Shown here: positions 1 through 10,790 of the stretch, in pieces
Layout of the letters: every line of letters begins with the position of its first letter
How positions within the stretch are numbered: position 1 is the first letter of the stretch
Assembly (NCBI RefSeq): GCF_000346465.2
Contig: NC_034012.1
Coordinates: 22,207,196-22,271,195 of the forward strand
Direction of reading: 5' to 3'
Source: Prunus persica
Taxonomy: Eukaryota; Streptophyta; Magnoliopsida; Rosales; Rosaceae
Length of the DNA stretch: 64,000 nucleotides
Made by a program: the position numbers and the translations under genes
The notes under the pieces: model-generated
What the model was told of the DNA's origin: nothing
Databases searched by the model: none
Seen by the model: the letters and a program-made list of their open reading frames with translations, nothing else

Positions 1-857
1 ATTCATTTTATACGTCGTACCTTTAATTGAAACCGTCGTCTTAATAAGAATTTTTGTTAACAATTTTTTTCTTTGATTTTCTTATCCTACGTCGGTAGAT
101 CTACTTAATGACAAGAATTGAAATAACCACGACGGTTTATATAGAAAACCGCCGACATAATCAGATTTTTCTGAGATCCCAAGGGTTACGAAATCTTACC
201 AGATGGAACTCTGTTCCACATCATAATCTTAACAGATGACACAGATTTGCAATCAGAGAGACAATTTTTTGGAAGTTGATGATGTGTGTGCGTTTGTGTA
301 CCTACAAATATTATACCTAACGTCGTTGCAAATTTGCAATCAGAGAGACAATTTTCAACGACGGTTATATTATACCTAACGACGTTTAAAAAACAAATCA
401 ACGTCGCTCAACAAATATATTACGTCGTCTTAGTCTTACTTAAGACGACGAAAAACGACGACAGTAATACAAAAACAGTCGTTGTTTTTATATTCTTATT
501 TATTTAAATCTGTCATCCAAAAAAGAAACTTTACATATTCCAGAACATTAATTTCCTTCATTTTAAATTTCCTCCGGAAAAAAAACTCTATTTATAACGC
601 ACTGTAATTGAAAAATAAACTGAAAGGTCACGGGAAAAAAAATTCTATTCATAATTTAAAAATTCAAATCCACGTCGGTTATATTAAACCTAACGACGTT
701 AAATGAAAAGATTCCACGTCACAAAACAAAGAAAAGACGACGGTAGAACAGAAAACCGCCGTTGTTTCAGTTTCTTTAACAGTTTGGTCCTTTATCTTTC
801 TGCAGGACTTGTATAGTTCAAAGCATTGACTTGTATAGTTCAAAGTATAGTTCAAAG

Positions 858-1233
858 CACTGATTCGATTGCTCATGCTTTAGAGGCCATCTGAAGCCAT
901 TTCTATTCTTTATCGCATTCTTGAAACCCATCGTCTTCTTCTGAAGCTCTACGGATAAAGGAAGAGGCTATCACAAATCTGACCGATCTTCTTAGCCAAG
1001 AAAATCAAGCAGAGGATCAGGCACATCTGATCTTCAGATTTCCCTGAGAAGCGAACTTTCCTTCGACAGCGAGTGGAGGCCAGGCTTGCATCTCTTTTGA
1101 TGGAAAGCAAGGAGTATTCAGAAGCACTAAGTGTCCTATCAGGCTTGATCAAGGAAGTGAGAAGGCTAGTTGACAAGCTTCTTCTTGTGGACATAGATTT
1201 GATGCGAGTAAGCTCAATTTCTCTTTGAGAAAG
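858..1233 (+). pseudogene. Captured fragment of 26S proteasome lid subunit RPN6 (PSMD11-like)
   Basis: Translation on the + strand, allowing small frame changes, gives consecutive stretches matching plant RPN6: TDSIAHALEA, EAISILYRILET, SSSSEALRIKEEAITNL, TDLLSQENQAED, TSDLQISL, then EKRTFLRQRVEARLASLLME, YSEALSVLSGLIKEVRRL and DKLLLVDIDL followed by SKLNFSL. RPN6 is a PCI-domain subunit of the proteasome lid. Only the N-terminal helical-repeat part is present. Two internal segments of the normal protein are missing (after QENQAED near 1016, and between DLQISL and EKRTF near 1048), and frame is lost near 890, 930 and 1200. It lies among ACGTCG motifs of the CACTA element and has its direction. 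I infer gene-fragment capture by the transposon. A functional protein is unlikely; an RNA effect on the host RPN6 gene is possible but unsupported. Confidence 0.82.
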
Positions 1234-1639
1234 ACATCCAAATTATTGTCTTTGAGATGTGAGAGACAGTGTCTCTGAGAGAGGAAGAACTTGGAACCCT
1301 AAATGTAAACCGAAAATGAATGAAAGCGACAAATTTATAGAATAAATTTTTAAAACCAACGGCGGTCCTTACAAAAAAACCGCCGTTTAAATTGTAAAAT
1401 CAACGTCGGTATTAACGACGTATATTACAGAAATCCACGTCGGTACATTAATAAAAACGACGTGTTAAATAATCTACCATGACGCGAGTTATTACTTATG
1501 TACTTTAATTTTTGAGTTTACTACGACGGTACCTACAACACTACTGTCGTATTTATTTACCACGTCCGAAGTTAAATGTACCGTCGTATTTTGTAATTTA
1601 TACGTCGTAGTTATATGTAACCGCCGTATTATTTTTTTG

Positions 1640-1850
1640 AAATGGTTTTATATGTAAGCAACTTTTCGTCTACCTGACTTACACATGCACTGTTTCCAAA
1701 CCCGATTAAAAATTTCAATCTCCAGAGAAAACTTTTTGTCTTTTTTCCTTGTCAGAGCACTGTCAGAGTATCTCATCGTCTTCCTCTCGTCTTCTTCGTC
1801 GTCTCTGAACTTAAACATCGTCTTCCTCTTGCTTTGATTGCACGCAAAAG
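1640..1850 (+). promoter_or_regulatory. Probable promoter and first non-coding exon of the CACTA Ulp1 gene
   Basis: A TATA-like stretch (TTTTATATGT) lies near 1645. It is followed by a CT-rich leader without ACGTCG motifs and a strong donor, AAAAG|GTAAGC, at 1850/1851. The next acceptor that leads into the coding exon is at 2745/2746 (TTGCAG); an optional small exon could begin at 2166 (ATTGCAG). The leader composition resembles a plant 5' UTR. Exact start of transcription is not visible. Confidence 0.45.
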
Positions 1851-2157
1851 GTAAGCTTTCATTTTCACTATTTTGGTTGCTGTTTTGCATGCTCATACGT
1901 TTTTTGTTTGAAAAATCTTTTTACCTTTTTTCTGGCCAAAATCATTTTACTTCTTTCCAAGTTTGATAAAATATACAGACAAAGAGGGAAAGTTTCCAAC
2001 TTTGAAAACAACTACCTCAACTAAATAAGACGACGGTAGCTTCTTATTTACGTGGTTAAATATGTAGACCACGACGGTTCGTCAGTCGTTCTAGCGTCGT
2101 CTGAAAATTGACAAAGTTGTTTTTAAAATTATAGTCTTTTTTTTATTTGCTTGTTTA

Positions 2158-2412
2158 ATTGCAGGTTTGATTTCTCTGAACAATGGTTTTTGTTTTTCCC
2201 TAATTTGATAAAATATAAAGAAAAAGAAAGTAGGGTTGGTATCTAATATAGACGACAGTATCTTATTGTTTTACGTCGTGTGAATGTTAATACCACGACG
2301 TCATATTAAAATACCGTCGTCTATATAAGATTCCAAAACTTTTTTTCTTGGCCTTGTATTTTATCAAATTAGAAAACAAAAACCATGGTTCAGAAAAATC
2401 AAATCTGCAATC
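2158..2412. repeat. Long inverted repeat (foldback) inside the leader intron of the Ulp1 gene
   Basis: The arm at 2158-2222 (for example CTGAACAATGGTTTTTG, AATTTGATAAAATAT) recurs in reverse complement at 2343-2412. The interior is also palindromic: ATATAGACGAC near 2248 pairs with GTCGTCTATAT near 2315, and ACGTCGTG at 2273 with CACGACGT near 2293. A transcript crossing it could fold into one hairpin of about 250 nt. A related shorter palindrome follows at about 2450-2530. Arms are similar but not identical. Confidence 0.75.
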
Positions 2413-2559
2413 AAACATTCACAGAGAAAGAAAGAAGGGTTTTGGATCCTTATATAGACGACGGTATATTACTACTGACGTCGTGTGAACATCAATACCA
2501 CGACGTTATATAAATATTTCGTCGTTTATAGTTAATTATCACGTCGTCCGGTAAATATC

Positions 2560-2745
2560 GACGTAATAAGTTATTATTACGTCTTATTTTATATTATTTC
2601 GTCGTTGTTTAATTCCCTTGGTTTTAAACATTTATTACGTCTGAGATTATTTCATTGCGTCGTTTAAAATCATATCATACGTCGTATTTTATTAATAACC
2701 GTCGTTTGTGTTCTTAATCTTTTCCTGAAATATTTTCACTTGCAG
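2560..2745 (+). repeat. Shared intron cassette, copy at the 3' end of the leader intron
   Basis: Its order of landmarks (ATTGCGTCGT, ATACGTCGTATTT, TAATAACCGTCGT, then a T-rich tract and TTGCAG) parallels the 3' ends of introns 3567-4047, 5276-5489 and 5661-5895. This copy is the most diverged of the four. Confidence 0.55.
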
Positions 2746-3566
2746 TTTTGTCTGTAAAAATGGTTTCTCAAGACCAAAGTAAGGACTCTAGCTCCAAGAA
2801 AAATGGAGGTAAGGAGCTTAGAATGGTAACTCCTCAAGAGAAGTCTTCGAAGAAGATGAAGTTTGCTTCATCATCTGCTGAGACAGAACCAACCAGCACG
2901 ACAACAATCTCTGATGATTCAAAGTCTGGTCGAGGTATGAGCACAATGCCTCGTGTTGTGAAGAGAAAACTTCAGAAACTCAAGCCAATTGTTGAGTACA
3001 ATAAAAGGGGGAAAGGAATTGGCCAAGCACATAGTGAGATGCAGTCCTACATTGGTGTGTTGGCACGCTCCAGAGTTCCACTTGTGGACATGAAATGGGC
3101 TCAAATCCCCAAGGATATAAAGGAGCAGATTTGGGAAGCAGTTGACATTGCTTTTGTGGTAGGTCAAGGGGGCAAGAACTCTGTGTTAGCTTCTGCTGCC
3201 AAGAAATGGAAGGATTTCAAGTCTACACTAACGAGGCATTATATCCTTCCATACACCAATGACAGGGAGAGATTAAGCCAACCCCCTGAAACATATAAAT
3301 TCATAGAGAAAGCACAATGGGATGCCTTTGTAGCTTCAAGGTTATCCAAAGATTTTGAGTCTGTGCATTCTCAACATGCACAGATTTGGGAGAAACTCGA
3401 GTACAATCATCGATTGTCTCAAAAAGGATATGCTGGTTTGGAGGATCAATTGGAGGAAACCATGCCTGGGGTAGAAATTGATCGATCTACCTTATGGAAG
3501 AGAGCTAGACAGGACAAACATGGTAACATCCCGGATCCAAAGGTGGCAGAGAAAGCAAAATTAATT

Positions 3567-4047
3567 GTAAGCCTACTCACTCTGTTTTAAATTTTTATTA
3601 AACTGTGAATAATTCTTATTACGTCTTATGTTATATTTTGCGTCGTGTGAATGATATTACCACGTCGAAATTTTTTAAAAAACGTCGTTAAAGGTCTAAA
3701 TAGGAATCACTACTCTGTTTTCTGTAATTATAGCATAAGATGTCGGTGGTTCATTTTCGCGTCGTTTGTATTAAATTACTACGTCGAAATGTTTTAAACA
3801 AGGTCGTTAAAGGTGTGAATATTGAATCATCCCTCTGTTATCTGTAAATAAAGCATAAGACGTCGGTGGTTTATTCATTTCGTCGTTTTAAAAAACTAAC
3901 CACGTCGGTATAACTACCGTCGTGATAAATTATAATAACGTCGATTTATATGTTATTGCGTCGTGTGAAATTATATAATACGTCGTTTGTATATAAATAA
4001 CCGTCGTGTGTTTTTTGTTCTTACTTTTTTATATATCTTTGCTTTAG
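3567..4047 (+). repeat. Shared intron cassette, second coding intron
   Basis: The intron begins GTAAGC and ends GCTTTAG. ACCGTCGTGATAAAT at 3916-3930 lies 131 nt before the acceptor and is followed by GCGTCGTGTGAAAT, TAATACGTCGTT and AACCGTCGTGTGTTTTTT. The 5' half also holds an internal imperfect duplication of about 125 bp (about 3610-3720 versus 3730-3850; for example CGTCGTTAAAGGT and ATAGCATAAGA/AAAGCATAAGA). Confidence 0.7.
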
Positions 4048-5275
4048 GATGAATTGCAAAAACAAGTCTCGGAAGGCAAAGTCACTGCAAAAAAGATGGA
4101 AGCTAAGGCAAGGGAAGAGGCTTTAAGGATGGAGGCTAGAACCAAACAATTGGTAGAGGCTGAGAGGGAGCATTTCCTGAGTCAGCTTTCCCAATTAATT
4201 CCCAATTTTGATCCAAGCATGCTTAAACCAAGAATTAGCCAAAGTCCCAAAAATCCAATGTCTGACAAAGTAAGCTGCTCTGGAGGTGATGTGAGATCCC
4301 TACATTTTGAGGATGATACTGCCAAAAATGGGAAACATCAGGAAGAAAAGGTAACATATCTGAACTTTGAATTCTCTGTTTTTTTAAAAACCATTAGACG
4401 TCGTTATTATTAATAAAACCGTCGTTTGAAATACATACCACGACGATTTTAAAAATAAACCGTCGTTTGTATTTCAATACCACGTCGTATTTAGTTTACT
4501 TGTTTTACACGCCATTAAACGTCGTTATTTTTAAAACTTTGTGGTTTTTAGACGACGGTGTTAGTCATTCCCGACGTAATATATAAATCCCACGACGTTT
4601 ACTATTTACCATCGTTTAATAATTTAAGACGTCCATAATTCTTACATATTGTCTTGTGTTTTGTCTTACCACGACGTTTGAATTTAATTTTTTTACTTTC
4701 TCTACATTCTTTATTACTTAAAACAGAAAAATGAAGGAAATCAAGATGAAGAGAAGAATGAAGAAAAACAAGATGAAAAGGAGAAAGAAGATGAAGAAAA
4801 GCATGACGACAAGGTATGTTCACATAACTTTGCCTTTTTTATTTGTTTTTCAAAATTTCAGACGTCGATATTTTTCTTTAAACCGTCGTTTGTTTACAAC
4901 TTAGACGGCGGAATTTTTTTTTAAGACGTAATAAATTATTCACCACGACGGTTTTTTCACCGTCGTTTAAATTCTTTTCAGACGACGTTTTATTCCTTAA
5001 ACTGTCGTTTTTATTGAATTACCACGTCATTTTTTTTATTTCTTTAAACAGGTTATTAAAGTTGTTGATTATTCAAATATGGAGGCGCCATCTTCTTTAA
5101 AATCCCTTTGTCGTTATGTGGAAACGACACTCGTGCCTCAGGATAAGACCCTGCACTTTACAATTGATAAGGAGGTGTTTGGTCTAGAACGCGATACCTT
5201 CGTCCTGCCTGAAGATATTACACAATTTGCAGGCATGGAAGAAATATGAGCTACTGTGGTTGCTGTATATATGAG

Positions 5276-5489
5276 GTTTGTCATTCTAAAATAATACGTC
5301 GTTGGTTTATTTATTGCGTCGTCTTAACTAACTAACCACGTCGTTAGTATGTACCGTCGTGATAAATATATTATAACGTCGTTGTCTATTTCAGTACGTC
5401 GTGTGAAATTTTATAATACGTCGTTTTGTTATACATAACCGTCGTGTGTTTTTTTGTGCTGACTTGTTTATATTATTTTATATATTTAG
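5276..5489 (+). repeat. Shared intron cassette, fifth intron
   Basis: Same landmark order as 3567-4047: ACCGTCGTGATAAAT at 5353-5367, 136 nt before the acceptor, then ACGTCGTGTGAAAT, TAATACGTCGTT and AACCGTCGTGTGTTTTTT. It also shares ACTAACCACGTCG upstream. The whole intron is the cassette plus short splice ends. Confidence 0.7.
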
Positions 5490-5660
5490 GTACTTACATG
5501 ATGTTTTGAAACAAGCAAATATGTGCAGCATGGTTGGCTTTATCGACCCTGCTACAGTTAGTGCCAACTCTGGGACAATAGCTGACATATCACGATTAGT
5601 AGCAGCTCGACTTCAGAAGACTGATGGTGAACAGATTTTCATGATGCCTTACAATCCAGG

Positions 5661-5895
5661 GTTAGTCTCCTTAACAGGATTTTGTTTTTATGATTTTCAA
5701 TAAATGACAGCGTATAAACTAACCACGTCGGTGTTTTATTTTATTGAGTCGTTTGAAACTACTAACCACGTCGGTAGTTATTTATCGTCGTGATAAATAT
5801 ATAATGTCGTCGATTGCTACTTTATTTCGTCGTGTGAAATATTATAATATGTCGTTTTTGTAAATAACCGTCGTTTTTATATTAATTTTGTGCAG
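5661..5895 (+). repeat. Shared intron cassette, sixth intron
   Basis: ATCGTCGTGATAAAT at 5784-5798, 111 nt before the acceptor, is followed by TTCGTCGTGTGAAAT, TAATATGTCGTT and AACCGTCGTTTTT. ACTAACCACGTCGGT occurs twice in it. It splits the codon before the catalytic His block (GG|C CGT CAT TGG). Confidence 0.7.
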
Positions 5896-6440
5896 CCGTC
5901 ATTGGATCTTGCTGATTGTGAGAGCAAAGAGGGAAACCGTCTATTTTCTGGATCCTCTGCCCGGAAATCGTGTGGTCGATGAAGAGGCCAAAAACATCGT
6001 GAACAGTGCTATAAAAATATATAATTCTCACATAGCCAGAGCAGGCCGTAAAGCAGTAATTTGGAAAACTCTGTCAGACACACCAAAGCAACCCAGCAGT
6101 GTCGAATGCATGTATTATGTGATGCGCTTCATGAGGGACATCATCATGGATCCTTCCTTGGCGTTTGAGAAGAAGGTAAGAAGAAATTACCTTTATACAT
6201 TTTACGTCGTTTTTTGTATTATCAACGACGGTCATGTAAAATTACCGTCATTGAATAGATATACTACGTCGGTTATGAAAAATATCGTCGTCTGTGATTG
6301 AATTTCTTTTTATTTATAAACCCTAATAGTCATTGTTTATGCAGTATGCCAAGGGAAAACAGGAAGCGCCATACCCCCAAGAAGCAATTGATGAAGTCCG
6401 GAATGAATGGGCAGAGTTTGTTTGCCTTCACTTGGAATAG

Positions 6441-7740
6441 GGGAATTATTGAACACTTGATATTTATGTATAATGTACAAATTTTGTCTATAATATATAA
6501 TGTAAAAATTTGTTGAGGTTTTCTTAAATTAAAGAAAAAACAAACATACAAATTGCGTAACCGACGTGTAATACTTTTCCAACGACCTAATAAAGTCAAA
6601 AACCGTCGTTTTTTGTTGTTTCGTTTTAAACAAATCCGACGTAAAAGGATATTTAGACGACGTTCTTTGAACAATTGAGTCGTTTATGGTTTACAACGTC
6701 TTCAATTTCTTAAGGGTTGAGGGTAGTACTTTGTAACGACAGCGGTTAAGTCGTGGAATATATATTTTACGTCGGATAGTTAAATATCCGCCAAGGTTTC
6801 TCATTTAAACGACGTTATTTTAACAACTTAGTCGTCTATTACAATTTACAACGTCTACAATTTATTAACACCGACGTGGTTTGTTGTTGTGATAAGAATA
6901 TTTTATTATTTTTATATCAAAATATTCAAAATAAATTTAAAATAAATCAGAAAAATGCAAAGTCAACTCCTATGAAGTCATTGATATATTTTCTTCCCCC
7001 TAAACCTTGAAAAAATTCATTTTGAATAACAAAAATTTAAAATGACCATCCAAAACAAAATTGTTTTGATGAGTCATAAAATCACTTCTAGTTTTATGGT
7101 TTAGGGTTTAGAGTCTAGGGTTTAGAGATTAGGGTTGTTATTTATTGGGGTTTATTTTTAAAGTATAATTTTTGGGTAGTCTAGGGTATATATTAGGCTG
7201 TAAAACCATAAACCCTTTTATAAACTTAAATTTTTAAATTATATAATTTAGTTTTAAGGGTTTAGGGTATTAATTTTTAACGACGGTGGTTGAGTCGTGG
7301 AATACATATGTTACGTCGTGCAGTAAAATATCCGACATGGTTTATACTTTAAACGACGTCATTTTAATATGTAAGTCGTCTATTATAATTTACAACGTCT
7401 TCAATTTCTTAACCCCGACGTGGTTTTTCAGTCGTCTTTATATCAAAATATTCAAAATAAATTTAAAATTAATCCGAAAAATGAAGCGTCAAAATAAACG
7501 GCGTTACGTTCAGTGTTTCCGTCGTGGAATATTACATTTACGTCGGTTCTTGTAGAACTTTCGCCATGGTTTTTCTTTCGACGTTTTAAAGAGCGCGCTC
7601 TCTAAAAATTTTCGCGCGACCTAAATTTTTAAGATTTGGCTCTTATTCTTATACTTCTAACCCTGAACCCTAAAATTTTCAGATTTCGCGCAACATAACA
7701 TTTCGCTCTCTCACTTCTGCTCTAATTAAAAGTTGCACTC
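6441..7740. other. Non-coding spacer between the two CACTA genes
   Basis: ACGACG-type motifs at 6555-6900 and 7280-7560 flank an AT-rich stretch without them. Telomere-like units (TTTAGGG, CTAGGGTTTAGAG) occur at 7099-7136 and again weakly near 7256-7270. Downstream, 7590-7740 looks like the promoter and leader of the DUF4216 gene. No convincing coding region was seen. Confidence 0.5.
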
Positions 7741-9112
7741 TCCAGGCTCCGTCGAATCTGTGAGCTCGTCCAACCTGTAAGTACAAACCCTATCTTCCCC
7801 TTGTAAATTCATTGAATGATATTAGGTTGTTTTGTTAAAGGGTTTTAGGTATATGCTTTGCGATCTGTTAATAATGTGCTTATAGGTATGGGTTCATGGA
7901 TTTTCTGTTTAATGGGTTCATGGATTACATTATCTGTTATGTTGAATTGGGAATGGATTTAATTTTGTCGGATCTTTTAATCACCCTATGTTATGTTGAA
8001 TTGGGAATGGATTTATTGTTTTCATGCTTGGTTTCATGTATATGTTGGTTTCTTGCTTGGTTTCATATATATGTTGTGTTCTTAATGGGTTTTGGGTTCT
8101 TGAAAATAAACTGAGACACGACGCCTTTTTAGGCATACGACGACGATTACACGGATGAGTCCTACCTTATATCGAGTACGTATGAGTTTTATTCTTTAAG
8201 TTTCCATTTTAAATTATTTCTTATGTTTATCTTATATATTTGGGACCGTAATGCTTGAATTTTTCGTGTCATGTAGGCAACATATGATCCACATCAAGAC
8301 TGCTTATCCAAAATTTAGAAAGAGAACAAAGTGGCTGCAGGATAAGCACAATAGCACTTTCATTCAATGGCTACGCTTCAAGGTATATGTTGTTGAATAA
8401 CATATTTTTCTTTTAATTTTCTTCTTATTTCTATGTTAGATTGAATTAAGATATGATTAATTTGCAGGTTCAAAGTGAACTTGAGGAAGACAATCATGGC
8501 GTATCAGAAAATTTAAGGTGGCTAGCAGCTGGTCCAAACATGGCAGTGCCATTATATAGGAGCTATCTTATTAAAGGTATTAAATTCAATATCAAGGCAC
8601 AAGATGATGTGCGGACAACTCAAAATAGTGGAGTTTATTTACTTGCACATACCATGCAAGTTGCTAGTGCCAAGGATAAAAACCCAATTCTCTCAAATAT
8701 GGGTTTCTATGGTGTCATTCAAGAAATTTGGGACCTTGACTACCAAAAGTTTACAATCCCAGTCTTTAGGTGTGATTGGATAGATAGTTCTGGTCTTGTA
8801 GTCGACGAACTTGGATTTACCCTTGTAGATTTGAGTAAAATTGGACATAGGAATGACCAATTTGTTTTGGCTTCTCAAGTCAAACAAATATTTTTTGTTG
8901 ACGACCCGATGCATCGTGGTTGGTCGGTAGTGTTATCAATGCCTAATAGAGAATATAATGATGTTATTGGTGATGAAGTCTTAGGTGATGTGATAATTGA
9001 GTGTGAGCCATTTACTAGAGGGATGCCAAATGTTGACACATTTGATGAACTGGTGGGTGAGTTAGGTGGTCAAAATATTCGAGATGGGTGTGAAGATATA
9101 TGGATTGAATGA
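7741..9112 (+). CDS. TNP2 C-terminal-only protein (DUF4216 domain), spliced
   Basis: Non-coding exon ending at 7776 (donor GTAAGT), then 8133-8179, 8277-8382 and 8468-9112; all junctions fit GT..AG. The first in-frame ATG is at 8284, giving 247 residues; exon 8133-8179 is open in the same frame but lacks an ATG, and it holds an out-of-frame ATG that makes a short upstream ORF. The protein starts with the block that precedes DUF4216 in CACTA TNP2 (KWLQDKHNSTFIQWLRFK) and continues with DUF4216 (RTTQNSGVYLLA, FYGVIQEIW, VFRCDWIDSS, QIFFVDDP, W at the end). The DDE catalytic region (Transposase_21) is absent, so this cannot cut DNA alone. No stop or frameshift interrupts it. Its introns lack the CGTCG motif seen in the Ulp1 gene. 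Function unknown; it could bind partners or DNA. Confidence 0.65.
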
Positions 9113-9259
9113 TGCTTATGTAATTGGCAGTGTATGACATTAATTTTGTAATATATTGTAATGTGATTTCTTCACTTTCATTATACAGGTTTTGGCCACA
9201 AAACAATCAGTGCAAAAAATACTGGTTCCAGATTACATCATTATATTCTGCATAAAAAA

Positions 9260-10790
9260 CGACTTCTGTTCAAATAAAACACGACGTTATTGTGAACCAG
9301 TTATTCAGCATATTTACCGACGTCTTAAAACAACGTAACAATGAAGAACCACGACGCTATTGTGAAGCAATTATTCAGGATATCACGTCGGGGAAGGATT
9401 AAGAACCGCCATGTAATTCAAAATAACACGACTCCAATCCCATAATACCGACGTCTAAAAAACGAGATATATAATCTGAACGTTAAAAAATACGACGTCA
9501 TCATACATTTTCCACGTCGCAAGTTCTTTTATAAACGAAGAGGAACAAAATGAATTCCGACGGTAATTCATTATAACCGCCGTCTAATATCAATTAAACG
9601 ACGTTATTTGTAATACGGCTCTCATCATAATCAACGCCGTCTATATGTTCTGTAATACGGCTCTCATTTATTTGGAACCGACGTTGTTTAGAAGTTCAAC
9701 GTCGTCTATATTAATAAGTGCGTCGTGAGTAATGAATACATATAAATACAACGTCGACTGTATAAATGCCATCGACGTTGTTTCGCATTTCAACGTCAAC
9801 TATATAAATACATACGTCGTAAATAATGACACTGACAACTATTTCCACGTCATCTTTTTTAGAAAAATCGAAGTGGAAAATTTATTTCACGACGGTTGTT
9901 TGTAAATAAGAAACGTAGTATATTTCAATAACGTCGTCTTCTCATGTATTTAAAGACGTCATATTTTTTCTTGTCGTGAAAATTATATTTAACGGCGTAG
10001 TGTTTTAGTTGTCGTCGTTGTATGTCTATCTTGTGGCCTTGTTCTTTTAATATGTGTCATATTTTTCCTTTTTAACGACGGTGATTTGTTTGAGTTGGTC
10101 GTCTATTCTCATCCTCGACTATTTTTTAGAACTTTAGCAGACTAAACACGTCTGTTTTTATTTGTTTTCGACGTTGTTTTATTTAACAACATCTAATATT
10201 TATCGTCGTTGTTTGTTTCTGAAAATAGGACGTATAAATTTTGTAATACGACTCTCATATATTTGTAACCGACGTTGTTTCGTTGTTCAACGTCTACTCT
10301 ATAAATACATACGTCGTAAATAATGACACTGACAACTATTTCCACGTCATCTTTTATAGAAAAATCGAAGTGGAAAATTTATTTTACGACGGCTGTTTTT
10401 ATATAGGCGACGTAGTAGGTATCAATAACGTCATCTTCTAATGTATTTAAAGACGTCATATTTTTTATTGTCGTGAAAATGATATTTAACGGCGTCTTAT
10501 TTTAATTTTCGTCGTTGTATGTCTATCTTGCGGCCTTGTTCTGTTAATATGTGTCATATTTTTCCTTTTTAACGACGGTTTTTTTAGAGAGTTGGTCGTC
10601 TATTCTCATCCTCGACTGCTTTTTTAGATCTTTTTGCAGTACAAAGACGTCGTTTTGTATTTGTTGATGACGTTGTATATTTTAACAACGACGGTGATTT
10701 AGCGTCGTGGTTTATGAGGGAAAAGATGACGGTGGATTCCACGACCATTGAAAAACCGAATACATGACGGTGATTTACCGTCGTCTTTTT
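9260..10790. repeat. Right subterminal region with CGTCG motif array and a 497-bp tandem duplication
   Basis: Motifs ACGACG, ACGTCG and GACGTT recur throughout in both orientations. A long direct duplication has a period of 497 bp: AAATAATGACACTGACAAC begins at 9821 and at 10318, and similarity runs from about 9771 to 10150 and 10269 to 10640 (shared landmarks include AAAATCGAAGTGGAAAATTT and CGTCGTTGTATGTCTATCTT). A shorter third trace starts near 9645 (GTAATACGGCTCTCAT versus GTAATACGACTCTCAT near 10246). Confidence 0.85.

Larger units (their letters stand above)
2746..6440 (+). pseudogene. Transposon-type N-terminal region fused to Ulp1-like C48 cysteine protease, CACTA-encoded
   Basis: Hand-spliced coding exons: 2746-3566 (ATG at 2760), 4048-4350, 4727-4813, 5052-5275, 5490-5660, 5896-6175, 6345-6440; every junction is GT..AG and frame is kept, giving 655 codons plus stop. 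Residues about 1-270 resemble the region found in plant En/Spm second proteins (Transposase_24-like). Next come a Lys/Glu-rich coiled coil and a glutamate-rich exon (4727-4813). The C-terminal part is a Ulp1 protease: His in HWILLI, Asp in YFLDPLPGN, Gln in KQPSS and Cys in SSVECMYYVMRFM, so the catalytic set is present. Ulp1 enzymes cleave SUMO-type isopeptide or peptide bonds. The break is one in-frame TGA at 5247-5249 (MEEI*ATVV), where Gly is a plausible ancestral residue. All introns are packed with the element's CGTCG motif. The role in transposition is unknown. Confidence 0.8.

Noticed and set aside
949..1194. 81-codon ORF on the minus strand
   Set aside because: Shadow of the RPN6 fragment on the plus strand.
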